Shown here: positions 26,697-38,900 of the stretch, one piece after another
Layout: the number at the start of each line of letters is the position of its first letter
Position numbering within the stretch: position 1 is the first letter of the stretch
NCBI RefSeq assembly: GCF_031755915.1
Contig: NC_083390.1
Location: 21,685,501 to 21,749,500, forward strand
Reading direction: 5' to 3'
Length of the DNA stretch: 64,000 bases
Source of the DNA: Ziziphus jujuba
Taxonomy: Eukaryota; Streptophyta; Magnoliopsida; Rosales; Rhamnaceae
Notes under the pieces: generated by a model
What the model saw: the letters and a program-made list of their open reading frames with translations, nothing else
Databases searched by the model: none
What the model was told of the DNA's origin: nothing
Position numbers and translations under genes: made by a program

Positions 26697-28999
26697 TCAG
26701 TCAGCGGATATTGCTAACCTGTCCAAAGCATCAGTTACATGCCTCATAGATGGTCTTCTTTCAGGGCTGCTATGAATGCAAGCCATTGCAATCTTCATGA
26801 CCGCAATAATTTCCTCTTCCTTATCTGCATCTTGAACTAAATATGGGTCTAAAACATCTGACAAAGGCTTCTTTTCTTCAATGCAGAGTTGAATCCAACT
26901 AACAAGATCCATTTCTGTTGAACCCACTTGGACTAGTGGCAACCTTCCGGTAATCATTTCTAGTAAGGTTACCCCATATGAATAAACATCCCACTTCTGT
27001 GATGGTTTCACTACTTTCAGTGCTTCTGGGGCCTGATAACAAGATCCCAAATTAGCAGATGAAGAAACAGTGGTAGCTTCAGAAGGTGCAGTCTTTTGCT
27101 GCCTCTCTTGTGGTTTTTCTATGGTCATTCTATTAGATTGCAGGGTCGGGGATCCTCCAGCAATGTTAGCAAGGCGACCAAGGCCAAAATCAGAAATTTG
27201 AGGTTCCATGTTCTGTCCAAGCAGTATGTTATTGGGCTTCAAATCACCATGGACGTATTTTTTAGGGCTAAACTCATGCAGATAGACCAAACCTCTTGCA
27301 ATTCCTTTCATGATTTTTAACCTAACAGACCATGGTAGTGGTGTAAAGGTTATCATTCCAGGCTTCCCTGATGGTATTATAAGAACCAAATCAAACAAAT
27401 CAGAATAAATATCAGTTTCTGCAATCACACTCCTAAATCAAAATCGAGATTAACTACCTCTAAGAAAGTGAGAAACAATGCAAAAAAGTATAAACTGAAG
27501 AAAAAGAGACGTTGAAACGAACCATGAATTGCAGCGGAGAGGCTTCCATTAGGTATATAGTCATATATGAGCAGCTTCTCATCAACAGACCAGTAGTAAG
27601 CTCTTAGAGTTACAATATTAGGATGCCTTAGCTTCCCAATTGCTTCCACTTCTGTTTGAAATTCTTTGAACCTTTGAGAGCCTCCTTCACCCAATCTTCT
27701 CACAGCTACGGTAAACCCATCTTCAAGTACAACTTTGTAAACAATACCAATTCCACTTTTACCAAGAACAAAAGCCGATGCCTTGAGAAGCTCATCAAGA
27801 TCAAATGCCACTTGTGGATCCAATGGCACAAGATCATACTGTTCAACATTTTCTGATAGCGTCTCAGATTCATCTTTCCTGAAGCATAAACACTCCTTCC
27901 TTCCCTTCCCTCCCTTCTCAATGCCATAACCATGTTCATCCTTATGACTACCACAAGCAAAAAGCCTTGTATAACAGTACGAGAAAAGCAGCCCAACAAG
28001 GCAAATACCAACTATATCACTCACTACAATCACAATCACAGAACTCTTACTCAGCCCTCTTGCTTTATTCTTTTCAGCATTATCATCGGAATCCCGAGGT
28101 GGGTGATTATCTGGAAAATATGGAAACGAGGAAGGAGAATTTGCACCCGGAGTTTCTGCCGAGCATGGGTTCTTCAATGGAGGGCCACAAAGTCCAGGAT
28201 TCCCAAGAAAAGCAGTTGGTCCTCTGTTCATCAGAGCACCATTTTGGGGTATTGGACCACTTAAATTGTTATAAGTTAGATCAATATAAACCTTCTCAGG
28301 AAGGTTTCCAAGGCTAGCTGGGATTGAACCAGAGAAAAGATTATGAGACAAATCAACAGTGCCTTCCAAGCTAGACAAATTCCCAATATCACCAGGAATT
28401 GACCCATTGAATTTATTGTACGAAAGGTCAAGTTTTTGCAGAGAAGCAAAAGCATTCCCAAATTCATCTGGCAGAGAACCAGTGAAATGATTCTCACTGA
28501 GAACAAGGGTTTTAAGTCTTTTGCATTGAACAACCGAAGAGGGTATTGACCCATTGAACGAATTTTGTGATAAATCTAAAGTTTGAAGGTAAGCAAGCTT
28601 CCCAATCTCATTCGACACAGACCCAGACAAGGAATTTCCATAAAGAACCAAACTTTGCAACCCCTGAACTCGAAAGAGCTCATCTGGCAAGCTTCCATAC
28701 AACTTATTGTTCCTTAAATTTAGATGGCGGAGCTGAGAGAGAGAGCCAAGAGAAGAAGGAAGAAACCCAAAAAGTTTCTTCTTTGGAATGCTAACAGAGA
28801 CAACTCTAAGTTCCTTGCATGTAACCCCATTCCATGTACAAGGATTCTCATCGGAAGAGTTCCAGTTACTCAGAGACATTTCTGGGTCTTGAACAATGGA
28901 CTGCTTGAATGATAAAAGCGCATAGCCTTCATCATTCAGAGAACCCACTAGTCCATGAGAGTTGCAGAGAAGCAAAACCAGACAAACCAAAGCAAACAT
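26697..28999 (-). CDS. ZAR1: LRR receptor-like kinase, ZYGOTIC ARREST 1-like
   Basis: Two exons, 27523..28999 and 26697..27367, give 715 residues. A signal peptide (about 1-19) is followed by an LRRNT region ([13 protein letters not shown]), a CTWNGVTC cap and about six to seven LRRs to residue 260. A Pro/Ser linker, one membrane span (about 319-340) and a juxtamembrane region with [12 protein letters not shown] come next. The kinase domain has the Gly loop GKSGIG (413-418), HGDLKPNN in place of HRD (532-539) and DFG (552-554). The usual beta-3 Lys is Arg434 (VAVRRL). The protein closely resembles Arabidopsis At2g01210, a plasma-membrane receptor kinase needed for asymmetric division of the zygote; it is unrelated to the NLR also called ZAR1. 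The adjacent CinA/nucleotidylyltransferase gene matches the Arabidopsis neighbour At2g01220. Confidence 0.93.
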
Positions 29000-30865
29000 T
29001 TACAGTAACCGTTGGGAACAAATCTTAAACAAAACAAGAGATGGGGAGTTTTCACAGGCTTACCTTTATGAAAACCAGAAAACCAAGTGATAACTCTTGC
29101 AAAGGAAGGCCAAGCAGAGAAACAATGGAGGTTATGACAAAGAAAGAGCGTGTAAAAGCTTTGACAGTGATGGAGAAGAGAGAAAGTGTTAGAAGAATAG
29201 TAAAGGTTCAGCTAGCAGGACCTTGGAAAGATAGAGAAAAACAAAATAAAATTGTAAAAGAGAAAGCTGGTATGCATTGGTGAGAGAATCCATGGTAGTG
29301 TGCAGTTAAATTCCTTCCATTCCATATCGAAAATATACTTTACCGCGATATTTTGTTGAAAAACTTTTGCTCCCATCGGAGTATTCACATTGGTTTTCCG
29401 TGCAATCCTCTTCTCTCTATTTAGAATAATGAAATTGATATGTAACTAAATAATTTAATGCCACAAAAAAATGTGTTGTAATGATTTTTATTCTGTAAAA
29501 AAAAAATTACCCATTTCCTTTTTATTTGTTTATTTTAAGTTAAAAGTAACATCCAATATATTTTGGTTGTATTATATAAATATTTTTGTACTATGGGAAG
29601 TTCGAAAAAAAAGGAAAATCCATATTTTATTTTTGTTGCAATATCAATAATTTGTGTATATACAATATTTGAATTTTTTATTTATAAATATGTAAATATA
29701 TTTAATTAAAACTGTAATTGATATTTAAAAAATTTCATGCACTTAGTTTTTAATTTTTATTATCATTTATAATAAATTTTATTTTTATTTTTATATTTTG
29801 AATTTATTACTTTTCAATTATAGATATGAATGGTTTATTTAACGTATATAATTTTTATTTGACAATGAGATAATTTAGATATAAAAAAGTGTATCATTGC
29901 CAGTGAAATAACATAGGAAGGCATTTCTAAATTCTTTAAGAAATATATAGATAGTTCTATAAAATTTGCAAAAACATATGAAAATTTTTGACTAATGAAT
30001 TTTCATGATATTGTTCTTTTATTGCATAATGCCATAATAATTGTAGATGTAACCAAATAATTGTTTAAATTGGAGATACTTTTTTTAAAAAATATACACT
30101 TCTTTCATCAAAATATAGATACTTCTAATTTTATATTAAAACATTGAATCTAAGCCCTTAGTTGAACTATTGGACTAATAAGATTGAAAAGGAGCCAAAG
30201 TCTGTAAATTTTATGATTATTAGGCTCTTGGTAAGGAACCGTTAGAGGGGACACAAAATGATTATGGTCACTATGCATACAAGCAATCATAAAAAGAAAA
30301 AATAAATGATTAATTTTTAATTTCATTGGGAAAATCACTACACAAATAAATAAATAAAAAAGTACCCCAGGTTTGACCCAAAAAAAAAAAAGTTAGGCAA
30401 CGAAAAGAATAAACTAAACTAAACTAATGGTCCCGATCTTCCTAAATATAAATGGGCCCAATTTGGTACCTTGTGAATGTCCACCACGTGGAAGAACACC
30501 GGGTCTATATCTGACAGGCAGTGAGGGAAGGAAACTATTATAAAATAGTTAGTTAAAAATATCGTGATATGGAAAAATAGGTTCGATAAATTGACATGTG
30601 AACTTACCACCACGGAAGTAGCCGTTTGTCAGTGGTGAGCCCCACGCTCTTTTAGACTCTGTTGTGGGGAAATGCCTTTTTAAAGATATTAAAAAAAAAA
30701 AAAAAAAAAGGATTCATTTTCCGAGGGACTTAATTGTAAATTGGCAAATGTGTAGGGTTAATTTAATTAAGCAGAAACGACAATCCCCTCCGCATTTCAC
30801 TCAATGGTCCACGGTTCATTAATAAATTTGTCATAATATTTGTTTTAATTTTATTTTTTCTCGAT

Positions 30866-30897
<32 letters not shown>

Positions 30898-33800
30898 GGT
30901 TTTCGACCATAGACTGTCCCAACATCCAACTGGGTAGTAAATATGTGTGTGAAAATTAAAATATTAATTGGTATTTCTTCGCCGAATAAAAGTTATTCCA
31001 GCTCAACCAATATTCTGTTACTCTCAATAAATTATTTTTGAAGGACTATTTTAATAAAATTATTATTGCAGTTTTTAGAAAAACGTAACCATTATTTGTT
31101 TTCTATTTTCGGATGTGGCATAAACAGTAGTTTGTCACTATAATTCTATTCCTCCAAGACAAAAATAATTTAATCGTTTCGTTACCATTTGTTTTTTTTA
31201 TACTTAAATTAATATATCGATTGGTCTATTTCTATTATTAAGTTTTCAATTACGGTGAAGGGATTTTTTGTTGACATTAATATTTTGTCATATTATAATA
31301 ATGTCTACCACATATGCGTGCCAGTGTTGAAATGTTTAATTAAAAACTTGATGGCGATGGTATTATTCTTTATATATTTATTTTGGTGAATAAAAATAAA
31401 TCTCCACCAAGATTCATTGAAATAAGGGCTATTTGGTTCAGCATACAATGCCTACCTTACAACTTTATCGAAATCAAAATGAGATGATGAAATGCGCATA
31501 AATGAAATTCACCATGAGGCACAAATAAAGTTTGCCACACTAAAACTCACAATAATTGGCCAGTTATTCTTTTTTATTAAATTTAATTTAATTATACGGG
31601 ATTATTATATTATCAATAGAACATTGTTTAATTAGGTTCATTAATTTGTTTTCAAAGTTCGGAATTAATTTGACCTGCGTTTTGTACTCAGTCCATTTAA
31701 ATATAGGCATATATACTAACCAATTAATTTAAATTATTTTCATTCTATTTTGGAAATTAAATTAGTAATATGTGAATTATGTTTGGCCAACATTGTTTTG
31801 TTGTACACTGATGAAGTTGTCTCCTCCCAAATGTACAAACAGATTCAGCATGGTTTAACATTGGCTGTGATAATGATTACATATATCAATAAAATTAATA
31901 ATAAAATAAAAACGTATAGGATATAAGAAGAATGGCATAAAGCCATGCATAGACACTCACTGCTGCAAAGTACGAGTGAAATGAATCAAATTGTCACATT
32001 ATTAATTCATACAATATATTCTACTTTCTGTTATATATGTAGAATAATTCAAAATGCTTATCCTTTTTCAGACAAACATTCATTTATCTTTATATATATA
32101 TATATATATATACACCGTCTTATTCTTATCAAATTTTTTATATAATCTTAAATTGATGTGCTTGATAAAATTAGACCACATAGTATATAATATTATACAG
32201 ACATTCACGCGGTTGTCAATTTATTTTAAAAAATTAAACCACCTTTATCATTATATATTGTTCTGGCAATATTCTGAATGTAGAACACCCAAACTGTTGC
32301 ATTGAGTTAAAAAACATTTAAATCTTATATCATCGATAATATATATATATCTATACAACATTAATTATCAAAGGTAACCATCTATATGAATAAAGATGCC
32401 GGCAGGACAGAATTCTTCTGGACATTTTGTAGAGCATATTCTTCTCATAATTAGAGTATATATATGTGTATATATATATATATATATTTTTTTTTTCTTT
32501 ATTGAAAGCATTAAGACTGCATTATTTTGAGTTTTTAGCTACCCAACGAATTAATAAGGATTACTCTGAAATAATATATATATATATATATATACACACA
32601 TGATTTATAATATTAATTTTTCCAGCATATTAATGCAAATTTAAGTTTTAAGTTATCAATCTCCATAATTTAGCGATAAAACTACTATTTTCTGGTATAA
32701 GTTCTAAACTGTTTGGAATATAAATTTTTCATCCAATATAAAATTAAAAAATATATATCATTAAAATAAGTTTTCTGGTTTCCTTAGCAGCCATCCTATA
32801 GTTGGTATTGTTGTATCATATGTTATACATGTAACAATCAATTAATCCCATCAATTACTTTGTAACAGACCAAAATATAATTATTTCCAAAAAAAATTAT
32901 AAGCTAAAAAAAAAAGGCCTTAATATTATGTATGTAAAATAGACAATGGTTCGGATCTCACCTTTTTTTTTTTATTGGAGATACAGTTATATCTGTGAAA
33001 TTTGCTTAAAATTTGCTTAAGATATATGCAAATTGGCTGAGTCGATGTAGATGAATTTACCATTTAAGATTGTAGGGATACATCAACCTTTAATCCTCCA
33101 ATCCTTTTTCATTAACTAAAAAAATAGAGAATAGATAATGGACACGAATGGCTATATTTAAGAATTTATTATTATCAACAATAAAGACGTGACTACAGCA
33201 TTGCAGGCATGCCAAAATATTTGCGTGTTAAAGGTGCATATGTGGGGTTCAAAAATGGACTACTCCTGAGAGAGAGACGTTTAGGGATATGATGGAGAGA
33301 AAACATTTATTTTCTAGATATCTTCTATTTATTTTATTTTGATTTTGTTTTTTGGAAACAATTTTTGCCGTTACAAAATGCAAAACAAATGAGGGTGCAA
33401 AAGCATAAAATGTAGAAGTTGGACCATAATATCTAACGTGTGAGTGGGGCCAAAGTGACAATTTTTAAATTCCTCAAAGCTTACCACCATGCATAATGTA
33501 TGCTTTTTATTACCAGAAAAAGAAAAAAAGGGTAGCTCTATGCTTTACAGCAGAAATTAATAATAAAAATAAGTCATGCTTTTTTTTTTCCCTTCTATTA
33601 TTAAAGGTTCTTTTTGTCCACCCCATGCATGTCTGTCTGTATAATGTGTGTTGTAAATACACTACCATGAGTCCATGACTGATAAAAAGCCACAAAACTG
33701 TCATCTCCACTAAAACACATTTACAAGTTTTATCTAGGAGCCTAATAAATATCATTAGCAGTGTGTCACAGCATACTAATCCTTAGGCCAAGTTTATGTT

Positions 33801-35990
33801 CAATCTCATTTTTGTTCTTCTATTACTTTATACTGCCTCTCAATTATATTTTGGGTCCCATGCATATATAACAGTTGTGACTGCTATTCCTTTGCACTTT
33901 GCAATTTGCACCTTAATCTTTTCAAGTTGATGTAATAACTGCATTTACTCATGGATAAAGTAAAGACTTTACATTTGAACTATTATGGGGTTTACACCAT
34001 CCATTTGAACTATAGATGTTAGAACCTGGAAATTAAATAAGTTTATAGAAAGATGGATGGCGGTCCTTATAAGATAGAGAAACAATAATTTAGAAGATAG
34101 TGTAAGAGTTTTTGTAGTATTGAAGAGTTCAAAGCGTATAATCAGTTGGAAAGCTAGCATAGAATATTATTAACCTTTGCTATAATTTTGCTTATACGGG
34201 GCATATATTCAACGGTGGATGTGCCCATGTACAACAAAGAATTGTATATATATATATATAATACACACATATATATACATACACACCTATATTAAAGTCA
34301 TTATTGGCTACTAAGTTGCCCATCCAGTTTTCTAGTTGCTGTAAATTTACAGAATTAATTTGTGTCGCTGGAAGTTATTCAAAATGGACTTATAAAAATG
34401 GTGAGCGGAGAGACATTTACTTTTGGAATTTTTAGTTTCTGTCTCAAAACCAAAAAAAAAAAAAAAAAAAAAAAAGGAAAATAAAAAAAAAGGCTTCAAA
34501 ATATTGAATCAGACCGAACCTCCGGGCATCGCGGAGGTTGCCAATAGCCAATCACGCCAGACGGTCGAATCAATCATGTAATTTTTATTTTATTTATTTA
34601 TTTATTTATTTCTTTGGGACAAAAATTGTAAAGCAGCTATATCTAATTGAAGGAGCTTATGGGGCTTGTTTATGGGGCTTGTTTTGACCGTTGACCATGA
34701 ATCAGCCGTGGGTGCTAGTTCTCAATATGGGCTAAAGCTGAAATTGAGCTTAACCTCCCCAATTTCTTAAAGTCCAATGCCTGATTGCCTTTTGTTTCTT
34801 TCATTGGGAGTTTGGGTGTTTGTCTTAAGTGGTTTGTTTTGCATTGGAGTTTCAATTTTGACAGAATGGATATATTTATTTATTTGGTAATCCAAATTTA
34901 AATATGTTAACAATATGATTCTATCTTTTCTATCAAAAAACAATATGATTCTATCTTCGCTGTTGATAGTGATTTTCAAGAGTGTCTTTGACTTGGTCAT
35001 TTTTGGTTAAAATGTTAGTAAGATACATCGAGAAGGTGATTGTTAAAATCTCTATTTATGATTAAAGTTAGTATTTTTTTTTTTCTATTTTTAACTCCAA
35101 GAGGGGACATTGTTTTTCTTTTCTTTTTTTTTTTTTGGGGACAATTCTCTTACGGGGACTTGAATTTGTATTTTTTATTTATTTTTTTTTTGAAAGAAAA
35201 AAAAATTCATTTCAACTAATTCGAATTTGTATTATAGACATTATTTTAGCGAGACTCTTAGGCTCTTGTGATATACTCCATCATATTATATATGAAACTT
35301 CACCATTTTCTTTTCTTTTTTTTTTTTGGTAAAATAATAGTTTATCTCTTCTTCATATTGATAATATTTGATGCTACTGTCAATCATAAATGAATTATTA
35401 TATTGTCAATCTGGTCTAAATTTCAATTCTCCACCCAATTATTAGAAAAAAGAAAAATGAAAATAAATAAAAAAATCCTTTCATCAATTTAGCTCCACCA
35501 CATGATCAAAATGTAAATTGTGAACCTCAAGCTAAGCCTTATTTACTTTGTATCTTATTGAGGTCATTCTTAGCATGCAACCTTTGTTTTTTTGTTTGGC
35601 ATATTGTTGGCAACTTCGAATCAATTCCTTGCTTATTTTATTTTATTTCATTTTTATTTACCGAGTATGAATCTCTTATTATTATTATTATTTTTTTCTG
35701 GTGAATCGAGTCTGAATCAATTCCTTAGTGTAAGTGCCTGTCCCACTTGACGACTGTGATATGATACTCTTTTTAACCAATTGGGCTGTGATAAAAGGAG
35801 ACTTTCTTCGGACCAAAAAAGCACAAAAAATATTTTCCAAAAAAAAAAGCACAAAAAAAAAAATTAATAAAAATAAAAACATAAAGACGTTGTTTAATAT
35901 AAGGTAAAATTCCCGTTAGAATCAAACGACACCGTTTGGTAAGTTTTTAATCCACCGCCAAGTCGAGGACGCAAACTTTGGAAAGGATCG
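29000..35990. other. Long AT-rich intergenic region (7 kb)
   Basis: No supportable gene. The first 300 bases are the purine-rich leader and promoter of the ZAR1-like gene. Beyond lie many (AT)n tracts (for example 32092-32111, 32467-32486 and 32574-32594), long homopolymers (T run about 30869-30896, A run about 34451-34475) and an isolated GC-richer patch at 34515-34565 with an 8-bp inverted repeat. A 13-bp direct repeat lies at 34658-34685. I see no transposase, reverse transcriptase or tRNA. The final 60 bases are the leader of the next gene. Confidence 0.55.
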
Positions 35991-38900
35991 ATGAACGACA
36001 AGGAAGAGGAAGCGATGACGGAGGCTCGTATCAAAACTGTAGTGGAAGCCATTCATTCGAGTCCCACTCAGTCCGTTCTCTATCTCGCCGGCGGAGCCTC
36101 TAAGGTCTTTCTCTGGTTCATATTTTATATGAACAATTATTAAACATTAATTAATAAAAATTGAATAATTTGAATGGGTTTTTATTTTTTATTTTTTTTT
36201 AATACTATGTTAATCAGGCCTTGGGATGGCTACTGTCTGTTCCAGGAGCTTCAAACACAGTCCTTGAAGCTGTGATCCCCTATTCCAGAATGTCCACTAT
36301 CCAATTACTTGGCAAGGTCCTCCAACGAAGCCTTTTTTTTTTTTTTTTTTTTGGGTTTCCCGCTTGCAACCCATTTGTGAAAATTCCTGAGTGTGGTATA
36401 ATTTGGTCCTTTTGTGTTTTTGTTGCTGCAGGTTCCGACCCAATTTTGCAGCCAACGCACTGCTGAAGAAATGGCTTTGTTAGCCTACAATCGAGCTCTC
36501 AAGCTCTCCAGACCAGGTTCGTCAGCAATGAATATGATTAGTTTGCTCCAGACCCATTATCATTTTTTTTTTCTTTTTCAGTTTGTATTGCTTCTTTGAC
36601 TTTATGTGAGTGTATGTTTGTCACCATCCCTGTGTGTGTACAATACTTTTTATTGCATAGTGTTTGCATTTGTTTTTTTTGCTGTTCAGCTTGTTGGTAA
36701 TTTTGTGTTGTAATAGCTGAGAATCGTTATTCTGTCAATGATGAATTAAAGCTACTTTCAGGGCAATCCAATGCATAGTTCGAAAGGTCCTTTTTTTTTT
36801 TTTTTTTTTTTTATGTGCCTTATGAGCTGATTATGGTTGAATGTTTTTATCCTGGCAAAGTCCTCGTTTTGTGTGTAACTATTATCAATGAACTTCAGAT
36901 AGAATCCAAATTCTTTTAAGCTGTTTTCTTAGAGAAACAAGCTCACCAGGTTTCATACACATGTATTTTTTACATAATTTATGATTTTCCTTACGGAATG
37001 GAATTCGTACTGTTCTCATTTCATATGGCTTTCATTTTTCTTTCTAATAAATAGGTTCCCCAGTTGTTGGTGTGGGATTTACTGGTGCATTGGCCAGCAT
37101 ACGACCGAAACTTGGGGACCACATGTATGGTTTATGCAATTTCTTAAGAAAATTGGAAAGTTCATGTACTAGAATATCTTCATGTGGGATACTAGATTGT
37201 GTATGTTTAATGTGGTGTACTTGTCTTCTTCTATTGTTGGGTATCTATAGGTTTCACTTGTCAACAAGGACATCTGACCGACTTTGGGTATCAACGGTTA
37301 CTCTTTCTAAGGTAAGTGTACGATTTGCCTTTTTTTTTTTTTTTTTTTAATTTTTAATTTTTAATTTATATTTAATAAGGCAATGTTTATTTACCATGTG
37401 TCTAATAATTTTAGGGTTTGCGAACTAGAGAGCAAGAAGATTTTCTCTCAAGTCAACTTCTACTTAAGGTGAGTGGTAAGATTTAAAGATGATTGTCACC
37501 ACTTTTTCTGTTGAAGTATCATCATGGGGCAGAAGGAATTTGCAATATGCTTCCATTCACTCATTTTTGCAGATATTGTTTTTTCCTTAAGAATTTTGAA
37601 AGCTTCCTCTTTTAATAAATAGAGAAAAGAACAGTTAGCTGCTATGCCTTAAATGCTTATGCTGTGGTTTTATCAATTTTTTTGCAGGCTATTGCGTATG
37701 CATGCAAAGTTCCAGCAACATTTGTTTCAGGGTTAACTGAATCTGAAGCAACTAACGAATGCGAAAAGCAGTTCAGTGAGGATCAAGAATTAGAGCAACT
37801 TATAAACGGAGAAATATGCTTTAAGGTTTATCCGTTTTCAAGCGGTATGATTTAACCTTTGGGTTGAATCAACCTTACAAATTTACAATCGCGGTAGATA
37901 TTATATACACATTCCTTATTCATGTCCATGCCTGTCTCAATAATTATGTATTTGTCACTCTTCACAGACATACATGTGACAAATGCGGAAAGGAAAGTGA
38001 TATTACCTGGTTCTTTTAATCCATTACACGAAGGCCATCTCAAGCTCTTAGAAGTTGCTAGTAGGTACTGTACAAGAATTTTTGTAGTTGCTAATTGTGG
38101 ATAGATGATACATACGGACTTCTCTCTGTCCGCCTTTTTCTCTTTGTTTCATTGTAAAGTGGGTTTTTGCTGCATCTTAGGTTTTCTAATTGACTAACTG
38201 TATATTGACCTTAACAATTTCTGATATTTGCATGGTTTCTAATGGTACTTTTGCCTAATACTATTTGTGTAAACTTCTCTCAATCAATATTGCATATAAA
38301 ATCCAACTCAGATCCACATTTTCTCTTACATCCAGTTCATATAAGTGGCATACAACTAACTTGTTTTGGTTGATAAATCCTGAAAAGTGTTTAAATTCAA
38401 GCAGTTTGATATTGAATTACTCTGATGTATGAAGAAATAAGAATTAGATTGCGTATTAATCGTGAATTAACATCTAAGTGTTTTTAGTATGAAGAAATGT
38501 ATGAATTTTAGATGAATTCTATAAAATTTATTATATTTAGTTTAGATGTATCTTTTGTATGGTTTTTATTCTGAAGTAGGACCAATTCATCCTTTATTTA
38601 TTTATTCATTTTTTTTATTATTATTTTTTTAAATGATATAATTTGGAATACTAAAGAATAGCAATTAACTTCTGAAATTGCTAACTGAAAATTAGTTCTG
38701 AACTCAAAATCCAAATGGCAAAGCTGTCTATAAAGTTATTATATATGCTGACTTTTGATTAAGAAAATGAGGATGTACGAAAATGATGAGAAAAAATTGT
38801 TTCTACGTAGCATCTGTGGCGGTGCCTATCCATGCTTTGAAATATCAGCAGTCAATGCAGACAAACCTCCACTTTCAATATCACAAATTAAAGATCGTGT

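Noticed and set aside
29041..29283. 80-codon plus-strand frame upstream of the ZAR1-like gene
   Set aside because: Its purine-rich Lys/Arg/Glu sequence is what a pyrimidine-rich 5' leader of the opposite gene gives when read backwards; no domain is visible.
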